From contig NZ_AUBE01000026.1 of assembly GCF_000429085.1 (NCBI RefSeq), positions 16,729 to 80,728 of the forward strand: a stretch of DNA of 64,000 nucleotides. The letters are read 5' to 3'. Positions 1 through 8,927 of the stretch are shown here, piece after piece. Positions within the stretch are counted from its first letter, which is position 1. The number at the start of each line of letters is the position of its first letter. The stretch is from Streptomyces flavidovirens DSM 40150 (lineage in GTDB: Bacteria; Actinomycetota; Actinomycetes; Streptomycetales; Streptomycetaceae). Under the pieces are notes generated by a model. It saw nothing but the letters and a program-made list of their open reading frames with translations. It made no database searches and was not told the origin of the DNA. A program made the translations under genes and the position numbers.

Positions 1-965
1 ACACCGCGCTCACCCAGTTCTTCCACACCATCACGGCCGCGTTCCTCGTCGGCGGCGCGTTCATGGTCGGCATCGCCGCCTTCCACCTGGCGCGCAGGAA
101 GCACATACCGGTGATGCGGACCTCGCTGCGGCTCGGCCTGATCACCGTCGTGATCGCCGGAATGCTCACCGCCGTCAGCGGCGACCTGCTCGGCAAGGTC
201 ATGTTCAAGCAGCAGCCGATGAAGATGGCCGCCGCCGAGGCGCTCTGGGACGGCGAGGCGCCGGCGCCGTTCTCCGTCTTCGCGTACGGAGACGTCGACG
301 CCGGCCACAACAAGGTCGCCGTCGAGATCCCCGGCCTGCTGTCCTTCCTCGCCAACGGCGACTTCTCCTCGAACGTCCCCGGCATCAACGACGTCAACAA
401 GGCCGAGCAGGAGAAGTTCGGGCCCGGCGACTACCGGCCCAACATCCCCGTCGCGTACTGGGGCTTCCGCTGGATGATCGGGTTCGGCATGGCGTCCTTC
501 ACGCTCGGGCTGCTCGGCCTGTGGCTGACGCGCAAGAAGTTCATGCTGCCGGCGGCGCTGCGGACCGGCGACGCCGAAGTGCCGAATCTGGTGCTCTTCA
601 GGAAGGCGCTCAGCGCCAAGCACTCGCGGTGGTACTGGATCCTCGCGCTGTGGACCATGGGCTTCCCGCTGATCGCCAGCTCGTGGGGCTGGATCTTCAC
701 CGAGATGGGCCGCCAGCCCTGGGTCGTGTACGGCGTGCTGCGCACCAGCGACGCGGTCTCCCCCGGCGTCTCGCAGGGCGAGGTCATCGCCTCGATGACC
801 GTCTTCACGCTCCTCTACGCGATCCTCGCCGTGATCGAGGTCAAGCTCCTCCTGAAGTACGTCAAGGCCGGACCGCCCGAACTCACGGAGGCCGACCTCA
901 ACCCGCCCACCAAGATCGGCGGCGACCACGTGGACGCCGACCGGCCGATGGCCTTCTCGTACTGA
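1..965 (+). CDS. cydA: Cytochrome bd ubiquinol oxidase subunit I (partial, 5' end outside window)
   Basis: Membrane subunit I of cytochrome bd oxidase, the high-affinity quinol-oxidising terminal oxidase. The reading frame is open from base 3, before the first internal ATG at 63, so the gene starts upstream. About 320 residues are visible, against roughly 500 for the family, so the N-terminal helices and probably the Q-loop start are missing. The visible part shows several hydrophobic segments, the conserved WGFRWMIGFG helix and the GWIFTEMGRQPW motif typical of CydA near the C-terminal third. The stop lies 18 bases before cydB, so the two are clearly co-transcribed with cydCD behind them. 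Confidence is high because motif, partner and order agree. Confidence 0.96.
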   Translation, partial: TALTQFFHTITAAFLVGGAFMVGIAAFHLARRKHIPVMRTSLRLGLITVVIAGMLTAVSGDLLGKVMFKQQPMKMAAAEALWDGEAPAPFSVFAYGDVDAGHNKVAVEIPGLLSFLANGDFSSNVPGINDVNKAEQEKFGPGDYRPNIPVAYWGFRWMIGFGMASFTLGLLGLWLTRKKFMLPAALRTGDAEVPNLVLFRKALSAKHSRWYWILALWTMGFPLIASSWGWIFTEMGRQPWVVYGVLRTSDAVSPGVSQGEVIASMTVFTLLYAILAVIEVKLLLKYVKAGPPELTEADLNPPTKIGGDHVDADRPMAFSY

Positions 966-983
966 GGACTGAGGAGCTGAGGT

Positions 984-1985
984 ATGGAACTCCACGACGT
1001 CTGGTTCGTGCTCATCGCCGTTCTGTGGACCGGCTACTTCTTCCTGGAGGGCTTCGACTTCGGTATCGGGGTCCTGACGAAGCTGCTCGCCCGTGACCGC
1101 AAGGAGAAGCGGGTTCTCATCAACACCATCGGACCCGTCTGGGACGGCAACGAGGTGTGGCTGCTGAGCGCGGGCGGTGCGACCTTCGCCGCCTTCCCCG
1201 AGTGGTACGCCACGCTCTTCTCCGGGTTCTACCTGCCGCTGCTGCTGATCCTGCTCTGCCTGATCGTGCGCGGTGTGGCCTTCGAGTACCGGGTCAAGCG
1301 GACCGGGGAGCGCTGGCAGACCAACTGGGAGCACGCGATCTTCTGGACCTCGCTGCTGCCCGCGTTCCTGTGGGGCGTGGCCTTCGGCAACATCGTGCGC
1401 GGCGTGAAGATCGACGCGCAGATGGAGTACGTCGGCACCCTGGGCGACCTGCTCAACCCGTACGCACTGCTGGGCGGACTCCTCACCCTGACGCTCTTCA
1501 CCTTCCACGGTGCGGTCTTCGCCGGGCTCAAGACGCTGGGCGGGATCCGGGAGCGGGCACGGAAGCTGGCGCTCAAGCTCGGGGTCGCCTGTGGTGTGCT
1601 GGCCGTTGCCTTCCTGGGCTGGACGCAGCTCGACAACGGTGACGCGACGAGCCTCGTCGCGATGGCGGTGGCGGTGCTGGCGCTCGTCGCGGCGATCGGA
1701 TTCACGGCTGCCGGGCGTGAGGGCTGGGCGTTCGCGCTGTCGGGGGTGGCCATCGTGGCCGCGGTCGCGATGCTCTTCCTGACGCTGTTCCCGAACGTCA
1801 TGCCGTCCTCGCTGGACCCGGCCTGGAGCCTTACGGTCACCAACGCGTCCTCCACGCCGTACACCCTGAAGATCATGACCTGGTGCGCCGGGATCGCGAT
1901 GCCGGTGGTGCTGCTGTACCAGGGCTGGACGTACTGGGTGTTCCGCAAGCGGATCGGCACGCAGCACATCGCCGATGCGCACTAG
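984..1985 (+). CDS. cydB: Cytochrome bd ubiquinol oxidase subunit II
   Basis: Subunit II of the bd-type terminal oxidase, an integral membrane protein that pairs with CydA. The 333 residues include the N-terminal FFLEGFDFGIG signature and the GPVWDGNEVWL motif that define CydB, and about eight to nine hydrophobic segments. Length fits the family (about 330-380). The ATG at 984 has a GAGG-type ribosome site just upstream and follows the cydA stop by 18 bases. cydCD begins 6 bases after this gene, giving a tight cydA-cydB-cydCD operon. In Streptomyces this operon is commonly under redox control by Rex, but its promoter lies outside the window. Confidence 0.97.
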   Translation: MELHDVWFVLIAVLWTGYFFLEGFDFGIGVLTKLLARDRKEKRVLINTIGPVWDGNEVWLLSAGGATFAAFPEWYATLFSGFYLPLLLILLCLIVRGVAFEYRVKRTGERWQTNWEHAIFWTSLLPAFLWGVAFGNIVRGVKIDAQMEYVGTLGDLLNPYALLGGLLTLTLFTFHGAVFAGLKTLGGIRERARKLALKLGVACGVLAVAFLGWTQLDNGDATSLVAMAVAVLALVAAIGFTAAGREGWAFALSGVAIVAAVAMLFLTLFPNVMPSSLDPAWSLTVTNASSTPYTLKIMTWCAGIAMPVVLLYQGWTYWVFRKRIGTQHIADAH

Positions 1986-1991
1986 TGGGGG

Positions 1992-4900
1992 ATGTTTCAC
2001 GTGAAACCGATCGACCCGCGTCTGCTCCGGTACGCCCGCGCCACCCGCCTCTTCCTGGGGGCGGTGGTGGTCCTCGGCCTGGCCGGAGCGGGCCTGGTCG
2101 TCGCCCAGGCCATGCTCATCGCCGAGGTGGTGGTGGGGGCGTTCCAGCGCGGCCTGGACGGTACGGAGCTGCGTACGCCGCTGCTGCTCTTGGCGGCGGT
2201 AGCGCTGGGGCGCGCCCTGGTGGCGTGGCTTACGGAACTGGCCGCGCACCGGGCGAGTGCGGCGGTCAAGTCGGAGCTGCGGGGGCGGCTGCTTGAGCGG
2301 GCCGTGGCGCTGGGGCCGGGGTGGCTGAGTCAGCAACGGGTGGGGTCGTTGGTGGCGCTGGCCACGCGGGGCGTCGACGCGCTGGACGACTACTTCTCGC
2401 GGTACTTGCCGCAGCTCGGGCTCGCGGTCGTCGTACCGGTGGCGGTGCTCGCCCGGATCGTGACCGAGGACTGGGTCTCGGCGGCGGTGATCGTGGGGAC
2501 GCTGCCGCTGATCCCGCTGTTCATGGTCCTGATCGGGTGGGCCACCCAGGCGCGGATGGACCGGCAGTGGCGGCTGCTGTCGCGGCTGTCCGGGCACTTC
2601 CTGGATGTCGTGGCCGGGCTGCCGACGCTCAAGGTGTTCGGGCGGGCGAAGGCGCAGGCGGAGTCGATCCGTTCGATCACGGCCGAGTACCGGCAGGCGA
2701 CCATGCGCACGCTGCGCATCGCGTTCTTGTCGTCGTTCGCGCTGGAGCTGCTCGCGACGCTGTCGGTGGCGCTGGTCGCGGTGGGCATCGGTATGCGGCT
2801 GGTGCACGGAGACCTGGATCTGTACACGGGGCTGGTGATTCTGGTGCTGGCGCCCGAGGCGTATCTGCCGCTGCGGCAGGTCGGGGCGCAGTACCACGCG
2901 GCGGCGGAGGGGCTGGCCGCCGCGGAGGAGATCTTCGAGGTACTGGAGACGGAGCCGCGGCGGGCGGCGGGCGGCGCGGACGCGCCGACCGGGACGCTGC
3001 GGGTGGAGGGTGTGACGGTCCGCCACGCCGGGCGGACCGAGGCGTCGCTGGACTCGGCGTCGCTGGTGGTGCGTGAAGGCGAGACGGTCGCGGTCGTCGG
3101 GCCGAGCGGGGTCGGCAAGAGCACGCTGCTGAATGTGCTGCTCGGGTTCGCCCCGGTGGACGAGGGACGGGTGGCCGTCGGCGACGGGCCGGGCGCCGTG
3201 GACCTCGCGACCGTGTCGATGGAGCGGTGGCGGGAGCGAATCGCGTGGGTGCCGCAGCGGCCGCATCTGTTCGCGGGAACGGTCGCCGAGAACGTACGGC
3301 TGGCGCGGCCGGACGCGGATGACGCGGCGGTCGTCGCGGCTTTGCGGGACGCCGGGGCGTACGACTTCGTGGCGGCGCTCCCCCAGGGCGTCGAGACGCG
3401 GCTCGGGGAGGACGGCGCGGGGCTGTCGGCCGGGCAGCGGCAACGGCTCGCCCTCGCGCGGGCGTTCCTCGCCGACCGGCCGCTGCTACTGCTGGACGAG
3501 CCGACGGCGAACCTGGACGGGGAGACGGAAGCGGGGATCGTCGACGCGGTACGGAGGCTGGCGGCGGGGCGCAGCGTGGTGCTGGTGGTGCACCGGCCGG
3601 CGCTGCTGGCTGTGGCGGACCGGGTCGTGGAGCTGGGGGGTCCGTGGGGGGCGGGCGGTGGGGGCGTGGGCGTGGGTGCGGGTGCGGATGCGGCCGTCGG
3701 GCGCCGTTTCGGGGCTGGCGGGTTTCCCACCCACCCGCCCGTTGAAGGGGGACGGCTTGTTGGGCGTTCCGGAGGCCCTGCGGGCCAGGGTGCGGGTGCG
3801 GAGGCGCGCTGCTCGGGAGCGGAGGGGTTTCCCATCCGCCCGCCCGTTGAAGGGGGACGGCTTGTTGGGCGTTCCGGAGGCCCTGCGGGCCAGAGTTCGG
3901 GTGCGGAGGCGCGCTGCTTCGGAGGGGAGGGGGTTCCCGCCCACCCGCCCGTTGGAGGGGGACGGGTCGTTGGGGGTTCCGGGGGCCCTGCGGGCCAGGG
4001 TGCGGAGGCGCGCTGCTTGGGAGCGGAGGGGGATAGTGACCGGGCGTCGGTTGGGGTGTTGAGGCGGGTTCGGGAGGGTGCTGGGGAGTTGCGTGGGCGG
4101 TTGGGGCTCGCGTTGGGGCTCGGGAGCCTTGCGCTCGGGTCGGCCGTGGGGCTCATGGCCGTCTCCGGATGGCTCATCTCCCGTGCCTCCGAGCAGCCCC
4201 CGGTGCTTTACCTGATGGTCGCCGTCACCGCTACCCGTGCCTTCGGCATCGGGCGCGCCGTCTTCCGGTACGCCGAGCGCCTCGTCGCGCACGACGCCGT
4301 ACTGCGGATGCTCGCCGAAATGCGCGTCGCCGTGTACCGGCGCCTGGAGCGGATCGCGCCCGCCGGGCTGCGCGAGACCCGGCGCGGTGACCTGTTGTCC
4401 CGGCTCGTCGCCGATGTGGACGCGTTGCAGGACTACTGGCTGCGGTGGCTGCTGCCCGTCGGCAGCGCCGTTCTCGTAGGTGCGGGCTCCGTCGGGTTCA
4501 CCGCCTGGCTGCTGCCCGAGGCCGGTGCGGTACTGGCCGCCGGGCTCCTCGTCGCCGGGGTGGGCGTGCCGTGGCTGAGCGGGGCCTGTGCCCGGCGGGC
4601 CGAGCGGCAACTGGCGCCCGCGCGCGGGGTGCTGGCGACGCGGGTCGCCGATCTGCTCGGCGGTACGGCCGAGCTGACCGTCGCCGGCGCGCTCAAGCGA
4701 CGTATGGCAGGGGTCCGGGAAGCCGACGGGGCGCTGACGCGGATCGCTTCGCGAGGTGCGACCGCCACCGCCCTCGGCGGCGGGCTCTCCTCGCTGGCCT
4801 GCGGGCTGACCGTGGTGTTCGCCGCGCTCGCCGGGGTGCAGGCCGTCCACGACGGGCGGCTGTCGGGGGTGACGCTCGCCGTGGTCGTACTGACTCCGCT

Positions 4901-5843
4901 TGCCGCCTTCGAAGCCGTCACCGGGCTTCCGCTCGCCGTGCAGTACCGCCAGCGCGTCAAGCGCAGCGCGGAGCGCGTGTACGAGGTGCTGGACGCGCCC
5001 GTGCCGGTGCGTGAGCCGCAGACGCCCGCCGCCCGGCCCGCCTCACCCTTCCCGCTGGAGATGCGGGGGATTGGCGCCCGCTACGCCGGGCAGGATCGGG
5101 ACGCGCTGGCCGGCCTCGACCTGACGCTGGAGGCCGGCCGGCGCATCGCCGTGGTCGGCCCCTCCGGCGCCGGTAAGACGACACTCGCCCAGGTGCTGCT
5201 GCGCTTCCTGGACGCGCGGGCGGGGACGTACAGGCTCGGCGGAACGGACGCTGCGGAGCTCGACGGCGACGACGTGCGTAGGCTCGTCGGCCTGTGCGCG
5301 CAGGACGCGCACCTGTTCGACAGCTCGGTACGGGAGAACCTCAGGCTGGCCAGGACCGACGCGTCCGAGCCGGAGCTCAGGGACGCCCTCGCCGCCGCCA
5401 GGCTGCTGACCTGGGTGGACGCTCTGCCCGACGGACTCGACACGATGGTCGGCGAACACGGCGCCCGCCTCTCCGGCGGCCAGCGCCAGCGCCTCGCACT
5501 GGCCCGCGCACTCCTCGCTGATTTCCCGGTCCTCGTACTCGACGAGCCCGCCGAGCACCTCGACCTGGCGACGGCGGACGCACTGACGGCCGACCTCCTG
5601 AAGGCCACGGAGGGCCGTACGACGCTGATCATCACGCACCGGCTCCAGGGCCTGGAGGCCGTGGACGAGGTGATCGTGCTGGACGGCGGCCGCGCCGTAC
5701 AGCGCGGTCCGTACAGGCGGCTGGTGGAGGCCGAGGGGCCGCTGCGGCGGATGCTGGAGCGGGAGCTGGCGGCCGAACCGCTCGCAGCGGGCGAAGTGGG
5801 AGAAGTGGGAGAAGTGGGAGAAGAAGCCCGACTTTCGCCCTGA
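1992..5843 (+). CDS. cydCD: Fused heterodimeric ABC transporter CydDC (thiol exporter for bd oxidase assembly)
   Basis: A 1283-residue fusion of two ABC half-transporters, each with a six-helix membrane domain followed by an ATPase. In other bacteria CydD and CydC are separate and export cysteine/glutathione needed for cytochrome bd maturation; the actinobacterial fusion is well known. Walker A motifs are GPSGVGKST (about residue 370) and GPSGAGKTT (about 1056). Signature motifs are LSAGQRQ and LSGGQRQ, and Walker B motifs are LLLLDEP and VLVLDEP. Between the halves, residues about 577-680 are a Gly/Pro-rich linker made of three 35-residue tandem repeats. The C-terminus ends in a GEV repeat from 9-bp DNA repeats. 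The ATG overlaps a parS palindrome, which encodes residues 1-6. Confidence 0.94.
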   Translation: MFHVKPIDPRLLRYARATRLFLGAVVVLGLAGAGLVVAQAMLIAEVVVGAFQRGLDGTELRTPLLLLAAVALGRALVAWLTELAAHRASAAVKSELRGRLLERAVALGPGWLSQQRVGSLVALATRGVDALDDYFSRYLPQLGLAVVVPVAVLARIVTEDWVSAAVIVGTLPLIPLFMVLIGWATQARMDRQWRLLSRLSGHFLDVVAGLPTLKVFGRAKAQAESIRSITAEYRQATMRTLRIAFLSSFALELLATLSVALVAVGIGMRLVHGDLDLYTGLVILVLAPEAYLPLRQVGAQYHAAAEGLAAAEEIFEVLETEPRRAAGGADAPTGTLRVEGVTVRHAGRTEASLDSASLVVREGETVAVVGPSGVGKSTLLNVLLGFAPVDEGRVAVGDGPGAVDLATVSMERWRERIAWVPQRPHLFAGTVAENVRLARPDADDAAVVAALRDAGAYDFVAALPQGVETRLGEDGAGLSAGQRQRLALARAFLADRPLLLLDEPTANLDGETEAGIVDAVRRLAAGRSVVLVVHRPALLAVADRVVELGGPWGAGGGGVGVGAGADAAVGRRFGAGGFPTHPPVEGGRLVGRSGGPAGQGAGAEARCSGAEGFPIRPPVEGGRLVGRSGGPAGQSSGAEARCFGGEGVPAHPPVGGGRVVGGSGGPAGQGAEARCLGAEGDSDRASVGVLRRVREGAGELRGRLGLALGLGSLALGSAVGLMAVSGWLISRASEQPPVLYLMVAVTATRAFGIGRAVFRYAERLVAHDAVLRMLAEMRVAVYRRLERIAPAGLRETRRGDLLSRLVADVDALQDYWLRWLLPVGSAVLVGAGSVGFTAWLLPEAGAVLAAGLLVAGVGVPWLSGACARRAERQLAPARGVLATRVADLLGGTAELTVAGALKRRMAGVREADGALTRIASRGATATALGGGLSSLACGLTVVFAALAGVQAVHDGRLSGVTLAVVVLTPLAAFEAVTGLPLAVQYRQRVKRSAERVYEVLDAPVPVREPQTPAARPASPFPLEMRGIGARYAGQDRDALAGLDLTLEAGRRIAVVGPSGAGKTTLAQVLLRFLDARAGTYRLGGTDAAELDGDDVRRLVGLCAQDAHLFDSSVRENLRLARTDASEPELRDALAAARLLTWVDALPDGLDTMVGEHGARLSGGQRQRLALARALLADFPVLVLDEPAEHLDLATADALTADLLKATEGRTTLIITHRLQGLEAVDEVIVLDGGRAVQRGPYRRLVEAEGPLRRMLERELAAEPLAAGEVGEVGEVGEEARLSP
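1994..2007. other. parS: parS centromere site (ParB-binding palindrome)
   Basis: The 14-mer GTTTCACGTGAAAC is a perfect palindrome and equals the Streptomyces parS consensus. It starts at the last base of the cydCD start codon, so the site is also coding for the first residues (MFHVKP). Known biology: Streptomyces has around twenty such sites concentrated around oriC, bound by ParB for segregation of chromosomes into spores. I saw no second perfect copy in the window. The match is exact; binding is inferred. Confidence 0.9.
3721..4029 (+). repeat. Three 105-bp tandem repeats inside cydCD
   Basis: Three head-to-tail copies with a 105-bp period, starting near 3721, 3826 and 3931; the third is shortened. 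Copies 1 and 2 share long identical stretches such as CCCGTTGAAGGGGGACGG. The period is a multiple of three, so the frame stays open. Each unit adds a 35-residue Gly/Pro-rich segment containing PPVEGGRLVGRSGGPAGQ to the linker between the two ABC halves. The segment is not part of any conserved domain and looks like an in-frame minisatellite. Confidence 0.9.
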
Positions 5844-5867
5844 AATATGACTTATTAGGCTCTAGGC

Positions 5868-7583
5868 ATGCCAGTGGAGGACGTGCCGGACCGGAACGAC
5901 CACCTCGAAGCCGCCACGCGGGCCGCCCGCAGCCTGCAGGGCCTGCCCACCGAACTCACCGCGCGCGTCCCCCAGCTCCTGGAGGCCATGCGGTCCGTCG
6001 GTACGGGCCTTGAGCTGCACTCCACCCTCGACCGGATCTGCGAGACCGCAGCCGAGCTCGCCGGCGCCAGGTACGCGGCGATCGGTGTCGTCGACGAAGA
6101 GCGCGACGGCCTCGCCGACTTCGTGACGTACGGCATGAGCGAGGAGCAGGTCGCCCGGATCGGGCGGCTGCCCGACGGCCACCACGGGCTGCTGGGAGCG
6201 CTGGTCCAGGACCCCGAGCCGGTACTCCTCGGTGATCTGACCACCGCCCCGCGCTTCGCCGGATTCCCCGCGCACCACCCCACGATGGGGACTTTCCTGG
6301 GCGTTCCCATCCGCGTACAGGGCGAGATCTTCGGCAATCTCTACCTCGCGGAGAAGCACGGCGGGGCCGGGTTCGACGACTACGACCTGCAGATGGTCCG
6401 GGTGCTCGCCACGGAGGCCGGGATCGCCATCGGCAACGCCCGGCTGTACGAGGCGGCGCGCCGGCGCGAGCGCTGGATCGACGGGTCCGTCGCCGTCACC
6501 ACCGCGCTCCTGTCCGGCACAGACGCCGACGAGGCGCTCACCGTCGTCGCGGAACAGGCCCGCCGTCTCGCCGACTCGGCCGCCGGAATAGTGCTCCTGC
6601 CCGCCGAGGGGGGCGGCCTGGAGATCGTGGCTGTCTCGGCCGACGATCCGTCCGAGTCGCTCGGCGTGGTCATCCCGCCACACAGCCCGGTCGTGGCGCG
6701 GCTCCTGGCCGGCAAGGCGGTGTTCATCGGCGACTCGGCGAGCGACCCGCGCCTGATCACGAGACTGGCCAGGCGGTACGGGCCCAGCATGCTGCTGCCG
6801 CTGCACAGCGGCGGCCGGGTGCTCGGCGCCCTCGCCACACCCCGCGCGCGGGGCGCGAAGCCGTTCACGGAGGCGGAGCGGACACTGGCCGCGCAGTTCG
6901 CGTCGCAGGCCGCGCTCGCGCTGATGATGGCGGAGACGCAGCGGGACCGGGAGCGGCTCGCGGTGTACGAGGACCGCGACCGGATCGCCCGCGATCTGCA
7001 CGACCTGGTCATCCAGCGGCTGTTCGCGACCGGGCTGATGCTGGAGAGCGCGCAGCGCAGATCCGTGGTGCCCGAGGTGCGGACGGGGGTGGGCAGGGCG
7101 GTGGATGAGCTGGACGTGACGATCCAGGAGATCCGTACGGCGATCTTCGCGCTCCAGCAGGGCCCGGCCGAGGCGCCTTCGGGGCTGCGTACACGCGTAC
7201 TGCGGGAGATCAACATGGCGGCCGTGCCGCTGGGCTTCAAGCCCGGACACCACTTCGTCGGCCCCGTGGACTCGCTGGTCGGCGAGCTCACCGGCAAGAA
7301 CCTCATCGCGGCGCTGCGCGAGGCGTTGTCCAACGCCTTCCGGCACGCGCGTGCCTCCCGTATCGAAGTCGTCGTGGACGCCACCGCCGAACTGGCGGAC
7401 GGGAGCCGCGGGGTACGTCTCTCGGTCGCGGACGACGGGGTCGGCATCCCGCAGGGCGGCCGGCGCAGCGGGCTGCGCAACCTCAAGCGGCGGGCCGAGT
7501 CACTGGGCGGTACGAGCCGGTGCGGGCCAGGGCTCGGTGAGGACGGCGGGGGCACGACGGTGGTGTGGGAGGCGCCACTGTAG
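5868..7583 (+). CDS. GAF-domain sensor histidine kinase (HisKA_3 type)
   Basis: A cytoplasmic 571-residue two-component sensor kinase. Two GAF-like sensory domains occupy about residues 40-190 and 205-350. The phosphoacceptor region has RDRIARDLHDLVIQRLF with the histidine near residue 378, typical of the HisKA_3/DevS-NarL class. The ATPase domain follows, with the N-box EALSNAFRHA and the G-box DDGVGIP. No membrane segments are seen. The gene lies 24 bases after cydCD on the same strand, so it may be read through from the cyd operon, and the position suggests redox or oxygen sensing (inference). No response regulator is adjacent, so its partner is elsewhere. Confidence 0.9.
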   Translation: MPVEDVPDRNDHLEAATRAARSLQGLPTELTARVPQLLEAMRSVGTGLELHSTLDRICETAAELAGARYAAIGVVDEERDGLADFVTYGMSEEQVARIGRLPDGHHGLLGALVQDPEPVLLGDLTTAPRFAGFPAHHPTMGTFLGVPIRVQGEIFGNLYLAEKHGGAGFDDYDLQMVRVLATEAGIAIGNARLYEAARRRERWIDGSVAVTTALLSGTDADEALTVVAEQARRLADSAAGIVLLPAEGGGLEIVAVSADDPSESLGVVIPPHSPVVARLLAGKAVFIGDSASDPRLITRLARRYGPSMLLPLHSGGRVLGALATPRARGAKPFTEAERTLAAQFASQAALALMMAETQRDRERLAVYEDRDRIARDLHDLVIQRLFATGLMLESAQRRSVVPEVRTGVGRAVDELDVTIQEIRTAIFALQQGPAEAPSGLRTRVLREINMAAVPLGFKPGHHFVGPVDSLVGELTGKNLIAALREALSNAFRHARASRIEVVVDATAELADGSRGVRLSVADDGVGIPQGGRRSGLRNLKRRAESLGGTSRCGPGLGEDGGGTTVVWEAPL

Positions 7584-7790
7584 AAGCGGTGAGCGATCTC
7601 TGCGGGAGCCGGTGCGCGATCCGCTGCGCAGCTCCCTGCGCGATCTTCTGCGGAGCCGTCGCGTGATCCCGCTGCGGGCGGCTGCTCGGGCACGGCTGAA
7701 GGCCCTTGGGTAGGCCGGATGGCGGGACGACACCCCGGTGGCGTGACCTTGGTGCACGCGATCGGCGGGTGGCCAAGACACCATCCGTGG

Positions 7791-8906
7791 ATGCACCTCG
7801 GACCCTGCCAACGGCTGCTCGTGCCGGTGCTGTGCGTGCTTCTGGGCCTTGCCGCGCCTGCCGCCGCAGCTTCCGCCGCAGCCGTACTCGCCGCTCCCGC
7901 GCCCGCAGTCGCCCACTCCGCCGCGTCGGCCGTTCCCGCCGGTGACGCCTCCCCCGACGGACCCGTCATCGGCGCCCGGGTGGCGCGGCTGTACGAACAG
8001 GCCGCCCGCGCCTCCGCGACGTACGAGCAGGGCAGGCGCGCGGCGAAGGAACAGCGGGCGAAGGCGCTGCGCCTGGAGCGGCTGCTCGCGCGCGAGCGCA
8101 AGGAGATCGAGAGGCTGCGCGGGGACGTGGGCAGGGTCGCGCGCGCCCAGTACCGCGCCGGCGGCGGCGGGATCGCGTACACGGCGAAGCTGCTGCTCGC
8201 GGACGACCCGCAGGAACTGATGGACGGTCACCGCCTCGCCCGGCAGGCCGAGCTCGCCGTGTCCCGCATGCTGGACCGGGCAAGACGCGCCGAACACAGG
8301 CTCGCCGAGGGCGAGCGGCTGGCGAGCGCCACCTGGCTCGACCTCGACGCCCGTACGGAGCAGCTCGCGTCGGTCAAGCGGGCCATCACGGCGAAGCTCG
8401 AAGACGCCCGGTGGAAGCTTCAGGGCGAGGCGGACCGCAGCGTCGCGGCGGGGCGCTGCGCCGGCGCCGTACGCGTGGACGAGCGGGGACCGCGCACTTC
8501 GCGCGCGTGGGTGACGCCTGTCGAGGAGTACGAGCTGTCCGCCGCGTTCGGCGGTGCCGGCGCCCGCTGGAGGAACCGGCACACCGGGCAGGACTTCGCC
8601 GTGGACATCGGCACACCGGTGCGCGCCATCGGCAAGGGCCGTGTCGTCTCGGTCTCCTGCGGCGGCGGTTTCGGGATCGAGGTGGTGATCGGACACCCGG
8701 ACGGCTACTACTCGCAGTACGCGCACCTGGCCGGAGTCATGGTCGACCAGGGGGAGCGGGTGCGTACCGGCCAGTGGATCGGGCAGGCCGGTACGACCGG
8801 CAACTCCTCTGGGCCGCACCTGCATTTCGAGGTACGGCTCACTCCCCACCTGGGGTCGGGGATCGACCCGGCGCCTTGGATGCGCGAGCGCGGGGCGGGA
8901 TTCTGA
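7791..8906 (+). CDS. Secreted M23 (LytM-type) metallopeptidase with coiled coil
   Basis: A cell-wall peptidase of 371 residues if it starts at the ATG at 7791, which gives a clear Sec signal peptide (about residues 8-45). An upstream in-frame ATG at 7719 would bury this signal, so I prefer 7791. A coiled coil follows at about residues 65-215, rich in Glu, Arg and Ala, as in NlpC/EnvC-type septal hydrolases. The C-terminal LytM domain shows HTGQDFAVD (first zinc ligands) and GPHLHFEVR (HxH). All zinc ligands are present, so it should be active on peptidoglycan crosslinks. It stands alone, convergent with the HAD gene. Confidence 0.9.
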   Translation: MHLGPCQRLLVPVLCVLLGLAAPAAAASAAAVLAAPAPAVAHSAASAVPAGDASPDGPVIGARVARLYEQAARASATYEQGRRAAKEQRAKALRLERLLARERKEIERLRGDVGRVARAQYRAGGGGIAYTAKLLLADDPQELMDGHRLARQAELAVSRMLDRARRAEHRLAEGERLASATWLDLDARTEQLASVKRAITAKLEDARWKLQGEADRSVAAGRCAGAVRVDERGPRTSRAWVTPVEEYELSAAFGGAGARWRNRHTGQDFAVDIGTPVRAIGKGRVVSVSCGGGFGIEVVIGHPDGYYSQYAHLAGVMVDQGERVRTGQWIGQAGTTGNSSGPHLHFEVRLTPHLGSGIDPAPWMRERGAGF

Positions 8907-8927
8907 GGGCCCCGCGCCGCTGCGTGG

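Noticed and set aside
2390..4177. 595-residue open frame antisense to cydCD
   Set aside because: High GC leaves the complementary frame open; composition is Ser/Thr/Arg/Pro-rich without domain and it covers well-supported ABC motifs.
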